Source: Planotetraspora sp. A-T 1434
GTDB taxonomy: Bacteria > Actinomycetota > Actinomycetes > Streptosporangiales > Streptosporangiaceae
Direction of reading: 5' to 3'
Assembly: GCF_025420585.1 (NCBI RefSeq)
Contig: NZ_JAOEGB010000001.1
Location: 124,001 to 188,000, forward strand
Length of the DNA stretch: 64,000 nt
Under the pieces are notes generated by a model. That model was not told where the DNA came from. It did not search any database and was given only the letters and a program-made list of their open reading frames with translations. This document shows positions 33,917 through 42,309 of this stretch, one piece after another. The position numbers and the translations under genes were made by a program. Positions within the stretch are counted from its first letter, which is position 1. Each line of letters begins with the position of its first letter.

Positions 33917-35314
33917 ATGACTGATCACTACGATGTCGTGGTCCTCGGCGCGGGCCCGGGTGGGTATGTCGCCGCGATCCGGGCAGCCCAGCTCGGACTC
34001 AGAACGGCAATAGTCGAGGAACGCTACTGGGGCGGCGTGTGCCTCAACGTGGGATGCATCCCCTCGAAGGCGCTGTTGCGCAACGCCGAGCTCGTCCATC
34101 TGCTCACGAACGACGCCAAGACGTTCGGCATCAGGGTGGACGGCCAGCTGACCTTCGACTACGGCGAGGCTTTCAGGCGCAGCCGCAAGGTCGCCGACGG
34201 GCGCGTCAAAGGCGTGCACTACCTCATGAAGAAGAACGGCATCAGGGAGTATGACGGCCGCGGCGCCTTCCTTGACGCCAACACCTTGCGGGTGGAGGGC
34301 CCCGGCGGCACTGAGACGGTGACGTTCGGCCACTGCATCATCGCCACCGGTGCGACAACCAGGCTCCTGCCCGGGACCTCCCTGTCCGAGCGTGTCGTGA
34401 CATACGAGGAGCAGATCCTCAGCGAGAAGCTCCCGGAGAGCATCGTCATCGCCGGCGCGGGCGCCATCGGCGTCGAGTTCGCGTACGTGCTCAACAGCTA
34501 CGGCGTGAAGGTGACGATCGTCGAGTTCCTCGATCGGATCGTGCCCCTCGAGGACGAGGAGGTGTCGGCGGAGCTCGCGCGGCGGTACAAGCGGCTCGGC
34601 ATCGAGGTGCTGACGTCGACCCGCGTCGAGTCCATCGACGACTCGGGCGAGAAGGTCCGTGTGACCGTCTCACGCAACGGGCAGCCGTCGGTGATCGAGG
34701 CCGACAAGGTGCTGCAGGCCATCGGTTTCCAGCCCCGGGTGGATGGCTACGGGCTCGAGAACACCGGCGTACGGCTGACCGACCGGGGCGCCGTCGACAT
34801 CGACGGGCGATGCCGTACCAGCGTGCCGCATATCTTCGCCATCGGCGACGTCACGGCGAAGCTGATGCTCGCCCACGCTGCCGAGTCGATGGGCATCGTC
34901 GCCGCGGAGACGATCGCGGGCGCGGAGACCATGGAGCTCGACTACATCATGATCCCTCGGGCCACCTACTGCCAGCCGCAGATCGCGAGCTTCGGCTTCA
35001 CTGAGGCGCAGGCGCGCGAACGCGGCTTCGACGTCAAGGTGGCCAAGTTCCCGTTCACGGCCAACGGCAAGGCACACGGCCTGGGGGACGTCACCGGGTT
35101 CGTCAAGATCCTCAGCGACGCGAAGTATGGCGAACTGCTCGGCGCCCACTTGATCGGGCCCGAGGTAACCGAGTTGCTGCCCGAGCTGACCCTGGCCCAG
35201 CAGTGGGACCTGACGGTGAATGAGGTGGCGCGCAACGTCCACGCCCACCCCACGCTCGGCGAGGCGATCAAGGAGGCGATCCACGGGCTGGCCGGTCACA
35301 TGATCAACATGTGA
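33917..35314 (+). CDS. lpd: Dihydrolipoyl dehydrogenase
   Basis: The 465-residue FAD enzyme has the N-terminal [17 protein letters not shown], the redox disulfide Cys42-x4-Cys47 ([10 protein letters not shown]), the NAD-binding [10 protein letters not shown], the [14 protein letters not shown] segment, and the C-terminal HAHPTLGEA with the catalytic His-Glu pair. It reoxidises dihydrolipoamide of the pyruvate, 2-oxoglutarate or branched-chain dehydrogenase complexes with NAD. It stands alone, without E1/E2 genes nearby. ATG start, weak GGTCCGG upstream. Confidence 0.93.
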   Translation: MTDHYDVVVLGAGPGGYVAAIRAAQLGLRTAIVEERYWGGVCLNVGCIPSKALLRNAELVHLLTNDAKTFGIRVDGQLTFDYGEAFRRSRKVADGRVKGVHYLMKKNGIREYDGRGAFLDANTLRVEGPGGTETVTFGHCIIATGATTRLLPGTSLSERVVTYEEQILSEKLPESIVIAGAGAIGVEFAYVLNSYGVKVTIVEFLDRIVPLEDEEVSAELARRYKRLGIEVLTSTRVESIDDSGEKVRVTVSRNGQPSVIEADKVLQAIGFQPRVDGYGLENTGVRLTDRGAVDIDGRCRTSVPHIFAIGDVTAKLMLAHAAESMGIVAAETIAGAETMELDYIMIPRATYCQPQIASFGFTEAQARERGFDVKVAKFPFTANGKAHGLGDVTGFVKILSDAKYGELLGAHLIGPEVTELLPELTLAQQWDLTVNEVARNVHAHPTLGEAIKEAIHGLAGHMINM

Positions 35315-35438
35315 GGCCGGCCCCCGTAGCCCGCGTGATCGCTTCAACGAGCCCGGGCGAAGGCTCCTGAGCTTGGGTGGGGGTGTAGTGGCGGCCGGCC
35401 TTCAAGGTCGCGCGAAGCACTGTTCGGGGCTGGTGTGG

Positions 35439-37076
35439 TTAAAGTCCAAGGGCGACGGCCAGGTCTTTCTTGAGGGCATCGAGGTCCTGTACGGCTTGAG
35501 CTCGTGCCTTTGTGACGTCGTCCTCTACGGGGATGACGACCTCCAGGTAGCACTTGAGCTTGGGCTCGGTTCCGCTGGGCCGTACGATCACGCGGGCGCC
35601 GTGGGAGAGGCGGTAGCGGAGGCCGTCGGTGGGCGGCAGGCCCGCCGCGCCTTCGGAGAGGTCCTCGGCCGACTCGACGGTGCGGCCGGCGAGCTCCATG
35701 GGCGGGTTGGCGCGCAGCCGTTCCATGGCCTGGGAGATGAGGGACAGGTCATCGACGCGGAACGAGAGCTGGCCGGTGGCGTGCAGGCCGTACCTGCGGG
35801 CCTGGTCGTCGAGGAGGTCGATGAGCGACCGTCCCTCGCGCTTGGCCTGGGCGGCCATTCCGGCAATGGTGAGGGCGGCGCCGATGCCGTCCTTGTCATG
35901 GACGGGGAGGCCGGCGTTCGAGCCGACGCCGTAGCCGAGGGCCTCCTCGTAGCCGAAGACCAAGCCGGACCCGGCCTTCATGATCCACTTGAAGCCGGTG
36001 AGGGTCTCGGCATGGCGGACGCCGTAACCTTCGGCGATCTTGCTGAGCAGCGACGACGACACGATCGAGGTGGCCACGAGCCGGGCGTCGCCCGTGGTGT
36101 GGCGCAGCACGTGCTCGGCGAGCAGCCCGCCGACCTCGTCGCCGCTCAGCATGCGGTAACCGCCTAGGGGGAGCGGCGTCCCGACGGCGCACCTGTCGGC
36201 GTCGGGGTCGTTGGCGAGCACGAGGTCGGCGCCGGTCTTGCGGGCGAGGTCGAGCGCGAGGTCCATCGCACCCGGCTCCTCCGGGTTGGGGAACGACACG
36301 GTGGGAAAGTCCGGATCGGGCGCCGCCTGCCGTCCGACCTGCACCGGAGTCTCGAATCCGGCCTTGCGGAACGCCTCGGCGAGGATGTGGCCGCCGACGC
36401 CGTGGAGGGGTGTGTACGCGATGGCGATCTCGCGGTCATCGCCGATCGGGAGGGCGGTCACGGCGTCGAGGTAAGGCTCGACGATCTCGTGATGCCCCAG
36501 CGTCTCCCAGTCCGAACCCAGGGCGAGCTCGTCCACGCGGCCGACCGTGTCGATGGCGCGGGAGATTTCGCCGTCGATGGGCGGGACGATCTGCGCCCCG
36601 TCGCCCCAGTAGACCTTGTAGCCGTTGTCGCGCGGCGGGTTGTGCGATGCGGTGACCATGACTCCCGCGTCCGCGCCGAGGTGTCGTACGGCGAATGCCA
36701 GGATCGGCGTCGGCCACTTGCCGGCCATGACGGAGGCGCGCAGGCCCGCCCCGGTCAGCACGGCGGCGGTGTCGGCGGCGAAGACGTCGGAGTTGTGCCG
36801 CGCGTCGTAGCCGATGACGACGTGCTTCCCCCGCCCCAGGACGCGGGCCAGCCCCGCGGCGGCCCGCATGACCGTCACCCGGTTCATCCGGTTGGGCCCC
36901 GCGCCCAGCTCGCCGCGCAGGCCCGCCGTACCGAATTCGAGCTTGGCCCCGAACCGCTCCGCCAGCTCGGCGTGGTCCTCCCGGTCGAGGATGCCTTGCA
37001 ACTCCGCGCGGGTCTCCGGGTCGGGGTCCTGGTCGAGCCACTCCTGGGCCAGCCGTACGAGGTCAGTGGAGGTCAA
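35439..37076 (-). CDS. Phosphoglucomutase/phosphomannomutase (phospho-sugar mutase)
   Basis: The 545-residue enzyme has GTAGLRGELGAGPNRMN near the N-terminus, the active-site Ser in TASHNPPRDNGYKVYWGDG, the metal loop NDPDADRCA, the sugar-binding GYEEALGYGV and the phosphate-binding RPSGTEPKLKCY near the end. It moves phosphate between carbons 1 and 6 (or 5 for pentoses) and could use ribose 1-phosphate released by nucleoside phosphorylases. The start is a TTG with GGGAG nine bases upstream. It is the last gene of the minus-strand operon ggct-chrA-pnp-pgm. Confidence 0.92.
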   Translation of the reverse strand: MTSTDLVRLAQEWLDQDPDPETRAELQGILDREDHAELAERFGAKLEFGTAGLRGELGAGPNRMNRVTVMRAAAGLARVLGRGKHVVIGYDARHNSDVFAADTAAVLTGAGLRASVMAGKWPTPILAFAVRHLGADAGVMVTASHNPPRDNGYKVYWGDGAQIVPPIDGEISRAIDTVGRVDELALGSDWETLGHHEIVEPYLDAVTALPIGDDREIAIAYTPLHGVGGHILAEAFRKAGFETPVQVGRQAAPDPDFPTVSFPNPEEPGAMDLALDLARKTGADLVLANDPDADRCAVGTPLPLGGYRMLSGDEVGGLLAEHVLRHTTGDARLVATSIVSSSLLSKIAEGYGVRHAETLTGFKWIMKAGSGLVFGYEEALGYGVGSNAGLPVHDKDGIGAALTIAGMAAQAKREGRSLIDLLDDQARRYGLHATGQLSFRVDDLSLISQAMERLRANPPMELAGRTVESAEDLSEGAAGLPPTDGLRYRLSHGARVIVRPSGTEPKLKCYLEVVIPVEDDVTKARAQAVQDLDALKKDLAVALGL

Positions 37077-37123
37077 CGTTCATTCTCCCATTGCTTTCCG
37101 GGGGCTGCCATCGCGTTGTGGGG

Positions 37124-37927
37124 TTACAGCTTGTCGACGACCTTGGCGAGCAGGACGCCCATGCGCGCGGCGGTGGCGCGGCCGACCTCCAGTACCTCTT
37201 CGTGGTTGAGCGGCTCGCCGACCAGGCCGGCGCCGGGGTTGGTGACCAGGGAGATGCCGAGCACCTCGGCGCCGGCCTCGCGGGCCGCGATGGCCTCCAG
37301 CACGGTTGACATGCCCACCAGGTCGCCGCCCAGCGTGCGGAGCATGCGGATCTCGGCGGGTGTCTCGTAGGTCGGCCCGCGGAACGCCACATAGACGCCT
37401 TCGGTCAGTGACGGGTCCACCTCGCGGGCGAGCTCCCGCAGGCGCGGGGTGTAGACGTCGGTGAGGTCGACGAACGTGGCCCCGGTGATCGGATTGCTGC
37501 CGGTCAGGTTGATGTGGTCGCTGATCAGGACCGGGTCGCCGACGTTCTGGCTCTCGGGGCGCAGGCCGCCCGCCGCGTTGGTCAGCACGACCGTGCGCAC
37601 TCCCGCCGCGACAGCCGTACGGACGCCATGGACCACCGGCTCGACGCCGCGGCCCTCGTAGAGGTGCGTGCGGCCGAGGAAGATGAGGGCGTTGAGCGCG
37701 GCGCCGGTCCGCACGGCGCGGATGACGCCCGCGTGGCCGGCGACGGCGGGTGGCGTGAAACCGGGCAGTTTGGTCACAGGGAACTCGGCGATCGTCTCGC
37801 CGATCGCGTCCGCCGCGGGCACCCAGCCGGAGCCCATGACAAGGGCGACGTCGAAGGAGGGGATGCCGGCGAGATTCCGCAGCGTGGTCGCGGCCTCTGC
37901 CGCCAGAACGTAAGCGTCGTTGGTCAC
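37124..37927 (-). CDS. Purine-nucleoside phosphorylase
   Basis: The 267-residue trimeric-type enzyme shows [17 protein letters not shown], the phosphate-binding [36 protein letters not shown] and [15 protein letters not shown]. It splits inosine and guanosine into base and ribose 1-phosphate. GTG start one base after the chrA stop, so the two are tightly coupled. Followed by phospho-sugar mutase, which fits conversion of ribose 1-phosphate to ribose 5-phosphate. Confidence 0.93.
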   Translation of the reverse strand: MTNDAYVLAAEAATTLRNLAGIPSFDVALVMGSGWVPAADAIGETIAEFPVTKLPGFTPPAVAGHAGVIRAVRTGAALNALIFLGRTHLYEGRGVEPVVHGVRTAVAAGVRTVVLTNAAGGLRPESQNVGDPVLISDHINLTGSNPITGATFVDLTDVYTPRLRELAREVDPSLTEGVYVAFRGPTYETPAEIRMLRTLGGDLVGMSTVLEAIAAREAGAEVLGISLVTNPGAGLVGEPLNHEEVLEVGRATAARMGVLLAKVVDKL

Positions 37928-37928
37928 T

Positions 37929-38555
37929 TTAGTGAGCGTACAGAACGGCATGAAGCACCCCGGCAACACCACCCGCCAGAATCAGCCACGCGGTGTTCAG
38001 CGAAGTCCTCCACAGGGCCAGTACGGCTGCCGCGCACAGGATCACCGTCAGCGGATCGACGAGCGGCCCATGGGCAAGCTGGGCGCCCAGCCCGGCCATG
38101 AGCGCGAGGGCGGCGGCGTTGACCCCGTCGAGCAGCGCCGACGACCACTCCTTCGACCGGATCTTGTCGGTCAGCTTCGTCAGCAGGCCGACCAGGAGGA
38201 ACGACGGGAGGAAGATGCCCACGGTCGCGAGGACGGCCCCCGGCACTCCCGCGACGAGGTAGCCGACGAAGGTCGCCGTCGTGAACACCGGGCCGGGGGT
38301 GACCTGCCCGATCGCGATCGCGTCCGTGAGCTGGGCGTCGGTCAGCCAGTGCAGCCGCTCGACGAAGTCCCCATGGAGGAAGGCCAGCAGCACGTAGCCG
38401 CCGCCGTACAGCACGGCGCCGATCTTGAGGAAGCGCTGCTCGGTGAGCCAGCCGCGGCGCCGGACCAGCTCGTCGTGCATCATGGCGATGTGCGCGGCGG
38501 GACCGCCGAACGCGATCGTCCCGAGCCGCAGGAACAACCACGCCACCTCACGCAC
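37929..38555 (-). pseudogene. chrA: Chromate transporter ChrA with in-frame loss of about 190 central residues
   Basis: The open frame encodes 208 residues. It begins as the first CHR domain (VREVAWLFLRLGTIAFGGPAAHI, then VRRRGWLTEQRFL) and at residue 52 passes directly into the second domain (KIGAVLYGGGYVLLAFLHGDF, GQVTPGPVFTTATFVGYL). Two-domain ChrA proteins have about 380-400 residues, so the end of domain 1 and the linker are missing. Both domains have a similar Phe-Leu sequence at the junction, consistent with recombination. The remaining protein has about five to six membrane helices. It may be inactive or a mini-transporter; the frame is intact and stays coupled to ggct and pnp. Confidence 0.7.
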
Positions 38556-38574
38556 GGCCGTATTGAACAGGGCG

Positions 38575-39027
38575 TCAGTCGCCGAGGGACTTGCAGGGCC
38601 GGGTGCGCAGGCCGCCGACGTAGTCGTCCGGGGCGCCCGCCTTCTCCGCCGCGTCGGCGAGGATGCCGAGGTAGCGGGCCGAGGGCAGGCCGCCCTCGTA
38701 CGAATCGAGCACGTAGGACCAGGCCAGCACGTCGCCCTCCAGGGTCGCGACGCGGAGCCGTACCTTGCGGTAGAACCCCAGGTCGGTGCCGGTCCACTGG
38801 TCGAGGGAGGACTCGTCCCACTCCGGCACGTCGTAGAGGACGACGAAGACCTGCTCGTCGGAGTCCTCGACGATGGTGGCGAGAGCGCCCTCCCAGCCGA
38901 CGTCCTCCCCACCGAAGGTCAGCCGCCAGCCCGGAAGCCAGCCGGTACCACGCATGGGAGAGTGGGGAGCCCGCTCTGCCATCTGTTTGGGGTCCATGTT
39001 GCTGCCATAGGCCGCGTAAACAGGCAC
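38575..39027 (-). CDS. Gamma-glutamylcyclotransferase-fold protein
   Basis: The 150-residue product has the family signature VYAAYGSNMDPKQM, the substrate loop and the conserved acidic residue region YDVPEWDESSLDQW, plus YVLDSYEGGLPSARYL. Members release 5-oxoproline from gamma-glutamyl compounds, but bacterial members are often uncharacterised. The GTG start gives the usual short N-terminus. It heads the minus-strand operon with chrA, pnp and pgm; from memory a similar gene sits near deoD and pmm in Streptomyces. Confidence 0.75.
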   Translation of the reverse strand: MPVYAAYGSNMDPKQMAERAPHSPMRGTGWLPGWRLTFGGEDVGWEGALATIVEDSDEQVFVVLYDVPEWDESSLDQWTGTDLGFYRKVRLRVATLEGDVLAWSYVLDSYEGGLPSARYLGILADAAEKAGAPDDYVGGLRTRPCKSLGD

Positions 39028-39193
39028 GGCACACAAGACTAATCCAAGATCCTGAAAGTTGAACGAACGGAGCGCGGACGAGCTACTCCTGGGAGAAAGA
39101 CCACCTGCTCCCCGGGGGAAATCCGCGTAGTCGAGCCGTTACCACGCCTCTCATGGGCCCCTCATCGGGACACAGTTGCCCCGATACGGGACA

Positions 39194-40594
39194 ATGGAGC
39201 ATGTGACGAGGATTGTGATCATCGGTGGTGGCCCCGGCGGATATGAGGCGGCTCTCGTGGCCGCGCAATTGGGGGCCCAGGTCACAGTGGTCGAGCAGGA
39301 AGGCCCTGGTGGCGCGTGCGTGCTCACCGACTGCGTGCCTTCCAAGACCCTGATCGCCACCTCCGTCCGTAAGCAGGCGCTGCTGGACGCGTCCTCCCTG
39401 GGCGTCCATTTCAGCGGTGGGGGCGACGGCGAGGTCGGCGGCGTGACGGCCGACATGCCCCTCGTGAACAAACGGGTCAAGGAGCTGGCCCATGCCCAGT
39501 CCGCCGACGTCGCCGCGCGGCTGGCCGCCGAGGGCGTGGAGGTCGTCCGGGCCTCGGGACGGCTGGTCGATCCCCAGGTCGTTCGCGCGGGCGACCGGAC
39601 GATCCGGGCCGACGTCGTCATCGTGGCCACCGGAGCCCACCCCCGTGTGCTGCCGGGCGCCGAGCCCGACGGGGAGCGCATCCTGAGCTGGCGGCAGCTG
39701 TACGACCTCCAGGAGTTGCCCGAGCACCTGATCGTGGTCGGCTCCGGTGTGACCGGGGCCGAGTTCGCCGGGGCCTACCAGTCGCTGGGCTCGGAGGTGA
39801 CCCTGGTGTCCTCGCGCGACCGCATGATGCCCAACGAGGACGCCGACGCCGCCGAGGTGCTCGAAGAGGTCTACCGGCGGCGCGGAATGAACGTCATGGG
39901 CCGCTCCCGCGCCTCGTCCGTCAAGCGCACCGAGCACGGCGTCGTCGTCACGCTGGAGGACGGCCGGACCGCCGAGGGCACCCACTGCCTCATGACCGTC
40001 GGCATGGTGCCCAACACCGCCGGGATCGGCCTGGAGGACAACGGCGTCCGGCTCGACCGGAACGGGTTCATCGAGGTCGACAAGGTGTCCAGGACCTCGG
40101 CGCCCGGTGTCTACGCGGCCGGCGACTGCACCGGCGTGCTGATGCTCGCCTCGGTCGCCGCCATGCAGGGCCGCATCGCGGTCTGGCACGCGCTGGGCGA
40201 GGCCGTACAGCCCATCCGCCTGGCCACTGTGGCCTCCAACATCTTCACCGACCCGGAGATCGCGGCCGTCGGCGTGTCGCAGAAGCAGATCGAGTGCGGC
40301 GAGATCGAGGCCAACGTCGTCAAGCTGCCCCTCGCCACCAACGCCCGGGCCAAGATGCAGGGCTTTAACGACGGCTTCGTCAAGCTGTTCTGCCGGCCGA
40401 ACACGGGCATCGTGCTCGGCGGCGTCATCGTGGCTCCCCGGGCGTCCGAGCTGATCCTGGCAGTTTCCGTCGCCGTCCAGCACCGGCTGACCGTCGACCA
40501 GTTCGCGCACACGTTCGCCGTCTACCCGTCGCTGTCCGGGTCGATCACCGAGGCGGCCCGCCGCCTCATGTCACCGCTGACCGCCGGTATCTGA
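39194..40594 (+). CDS. lpdA: NAD(P)H-quinone dehydrogenase / LpdA-type flavoprotein
   Basis: The 466-residue protein is a disulfide-reductase-fold flavoenzyme: GGGPGGYEAALVAAQLGA, NAD-binding GSGVTGAEFAGAYQSLG, and VYAAGDCTGVLMLASVAAMQGRIA. Unlike mycobacterial LpdA, which as I recall has lost the first Cys, it keeps Cys42-x4-Cys47 (CVLTDCVPSK). However, the C-terminal His-Glu catalytic pair is replaced by VYPSLSGSITEAAR, so lipoamide turnover is unlikely and quinone reduction with NAD(P)H is favoured. The ATG at 39194 gives MEHVTRIVII, like Streptomyces homologues. An inverted repeat ATCGGG-N10-CCCGAT (39164-39185) just upstream may be an operator. Its last 24 bases overlap the convergent gene. 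Confidence 0.85.
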   Translation: MEHVTRIVIIGGGPGGYEAALVAAQLGAQVTVVEQEGPGGACVLTDCVPSKTLIATSVRKQALLDASSLGVHFSGGGDGEVGGVTADMPLVNKRVKELAHAQSADVAARLAAEGVEVVRASGRLVDPQVVRAGDRTIRADVVIVATGAHPRVLPGAEPDGERILSWRQLYDLQELPEHLIVVGSGVTGAEFAGAYQSLGSEVTLVSSRDRMMPNEDADAAEVLEEVYRRRGMNVMGRSRASSVKRTEHGVVVTLEDGRTAEGTHCLMTVGMVPNTAGIGLEDNGVRLDRNGFIEVDKVSRTSAPGVYAAGDCTGVLMLASVAAMQGRIAVWHALGEAVQPIRLATVASNIFTDPEIAAVGVSQKQIECGEIEANVVKLPLATNARAKMQGFNDGFVKLFCRPNTGIVLGGVIVAPRASELILAVSVAVQHRLTVDQFAHTFAVYPSLSGSITEAARRLMSPLTAGI

Positions 40595-41842
40595 CAGCCG
40601 CGACCTGACATGCTGCAAGGCATACCGCCCATGCTGTACGGCTGACGCCGCGGCCTGCAGTTCGTAGGGCGTTTGGGCGATGTTCAGCGCCTGCTTGGCG
40701 GCCTCGTAGGCGTCGAGCGCCGCCCGCCATTCGTGGGTCGGCCCGCTCACCTGGTTGATCTTCATCTCGAAGTCCAGAGCGTCGATCTCCTCGCCGAACC
40801 GGGTGACCTCCTCCTCGGCCGCGTGACGGGCCACCGCCATGGCGGCCACGAAGCGCTCCCTGCGCCGGTGGGAGACGCCCCAGATCAGCAGCGTGAGGCT
40901 GAGCCCCAGGCCACTCACGATCACCAGGATCAGCGCCGGCGACAGACCCTTGGAGGGCCCCGAATCCGGGACGTCCTGGGTGCCCGCACCTGGGTCGTCG
41001 GTCTCCTCGGCCGACGCGGGCCGGCCCTTGATGGCATCGTCGGGGAGGTTGACGGCGTCACCGCGCGCCCCGGTCAGGTTGAGGTCTCTGGCCTGGGTGA
41101 AGGACGCGCCCTGGACGTTGGCGCCCGTCAGGTCGGCGCCCTGCAGATCGGCCTGGGTGAGCTCGGCCCTGGAAAGGTCGGCGTTCTTCAGCACGGCGTA
41201 CTGCAGCTCCGCTTGGCCGAGCTTGCCGTCCTTGATCTTGGCCCTGGTGAAGTCGGCCGTCCGGCCCTTGATCTGGCCGAGTGTGGCCCCCGTGAGGTCG
41301 GTGTCGACCAGCTTGGCGTCGGTCAGGTTGGCCTGGGTCAGCACAGCCCTGGTGAGGACCGCCTCGGTCAGGTCCGCGTGGGGGAACTCCGCCTGACCGG
41401 CCTCGGCGTCGATCAGGATCGCGCCGCGGAGGTCGGCCTGCTTGGCCCGCAGTTGCCCGAGGTCGGCATTGCTGAGGTCGGCTCCCCGCAGATCGCCGTA
41501 CTCGACGTGGGCCTGCGTGAGGTCGGCTTCCTTCAGCGAGGCGTCCCGCAGGATGGCACCCGTGAGGTCCTTCTGGGTGAGGTCCACCTCGTCGAGCTTG
41601 GCCTTGGTGAGATCGGCGCATCGCAGGTCGTAGGGGAGGGTCGCGCCGTGGGTGAAGTCCCTGCCGCGCAGGTTGGGCCCGCTGCCCGGCTTGCACGGCC
41701 CAGCGGCGGCCTGTACGGCTGTCGCCGGGACGGCGACGGACAACGCGGCGGCGAAGAACACGGCGCCGGCGAGGGCGGCGATGCGACGAGGGGCGACGAG
41801 CGAATCGAAACGACGCGGGGCGGTGAGGGGAGCGATACGCAC
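40571..41842 (-). CDS. Secreted-type pentapeptide-repeat membrane protein
   Basis: The 423-residue product has a signal peptide or anchor (about 18-45), then about 190 residues of pentapeptide repeats A(D/N)LxxA (LTKAKLDEVDLTQKDLTGA, LRGADLSNADLGQLRAKQAD, and more), predicted to form a right-handed beta-helix outside the membrane. A helix at about 300-322 is followed by RRRER and a cytoplasmic domain (about 330-415) with EEEVTRFGEEIDALDFEMK and EWRAALDAYEAAKQAL. That last domain is also found in the next minus-strand gene. Function is unknown. Confidence 0.8.
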   Translation of the reverse strand: MRIAPLTAPRRFDSLVAPRRIAALAGAVFFAAALSVAVPATAVQAAAGPCKPGSGPNLRGRDFTHGATLPYDLRCADLTKAKLDEVDLTQKDLTGAILRDASLKEADLTQAHVEYGDLRGADLSNADLGQLRAKQADLRGAILIDAEAGQAEFPHADLTEAVLTRAVLTQANLTDAKLVDTDLTGATLGQIKGRTADFTRAKIKDGKLGQAELQYAVLKNADLSRAELTQADLQGADLTGANVQGASFTQARDLNLTGARGDAVNLPDDAIKGRPASAEETDDPGAGTQDVPDSGPSKGLSPALILVIVSGLGLSLTLLIWGVSHRRRERFVAAMAVARHAAEEEVTRFGEEIDALDFEMKINQVSGPTHEWRAALDAYEAAKQALNIAQTPYELQAAASAVQHGRYALQHVRSRLSDTGGQR

Positions 41843-41956
41843 TGGGGGGCCTCCTGGGGGAACGCCCCGAGTTTCTCACGTGATCTTAACCCTGACTTGC
41901 AAGCCCCTTACATCCCTCCGCGACCGCGCGGCCGCACCCCTTGCGGTGATCATGCG

Positions 41957-42011
41957 GTGAGCACGTGGTGAGCACGTGATGAGCACGTGATGAGCACGTG
42001 ATGAGCACGTG
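41957..42011. repeat. 11-bp tandem repeat GTGATGAGCAC
   Basis: Four full copies of GTG(A/G)TGAGCAC at 41965-42008, preceded by a partial GTGAGCAC, separate two units of the larger repeat. Adjacent copies create CACGTG palindromes. Confidence 0.8.
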
Positions 42012-42153
42012 GTGATCATGCACACATTCCCCTGCTGGCCGTTGACCACGCCATTCCCGAGTTGTGATCATGCGCAGTTTCCCGCGGATGGCCGTTGACC
42101 GCGCCATCCTCACATCGTGATCATGCACGTGATCCGTACGGCCCATAAACGTT

Positions 42154-42189
42154 CGTGACCTCGCACTCCGAGTGAAGTGCAAGGTCACG
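42154..42189. terminator. Hairpin at the inversion point of repeat array 2
   Basis: A 16-bp stem with 14 matched pairs (CGTGACCT-N-GCACT arms) and a 4-base loop. It lies between the forward and inverted repeat units and could act as a bidirectional terminator or cruciform. No T tract. Confidence 0.5.
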
Positions 42190-42309
42190 AGGGGAGAAAC
42201 CGCTGGCCACCGGGCTACCCCGGGAAAGTGCGCATGATCACCAATTAAGGATGCGCTGGTCACCCACCGTGATCGGGAACCTGTGCATGATCACGCCGGG
42301 GGAGGGGGG

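Larger units (their letters stand above)
41946..42294. repeat. Array 2 of the 52/53-bp repeat family, with 11-bp repeats and a central hairpin
   Basis: Forward GTGATCATGC cores start at 41946, 42012, 42064 and 42117 (the last three 52 and 53 bp apart). Inverted cores end at 42241 and 42294 (53 bp apart). After the first core come GTGRTGAGCAC 11-mers (41965-42008). The gap of 467 bp between the two related membrane-protein genes is otherwise without a gene. Confidence 0.82.

Noticed and set aside
37929-38912. Full 327-codon frame as the chrA gene
   Set aside because: The first 119 codons are a shadow of the gamma-glutamylcyclotransferase gene on the same strand; ChrA homology begins at VREVAWLF.
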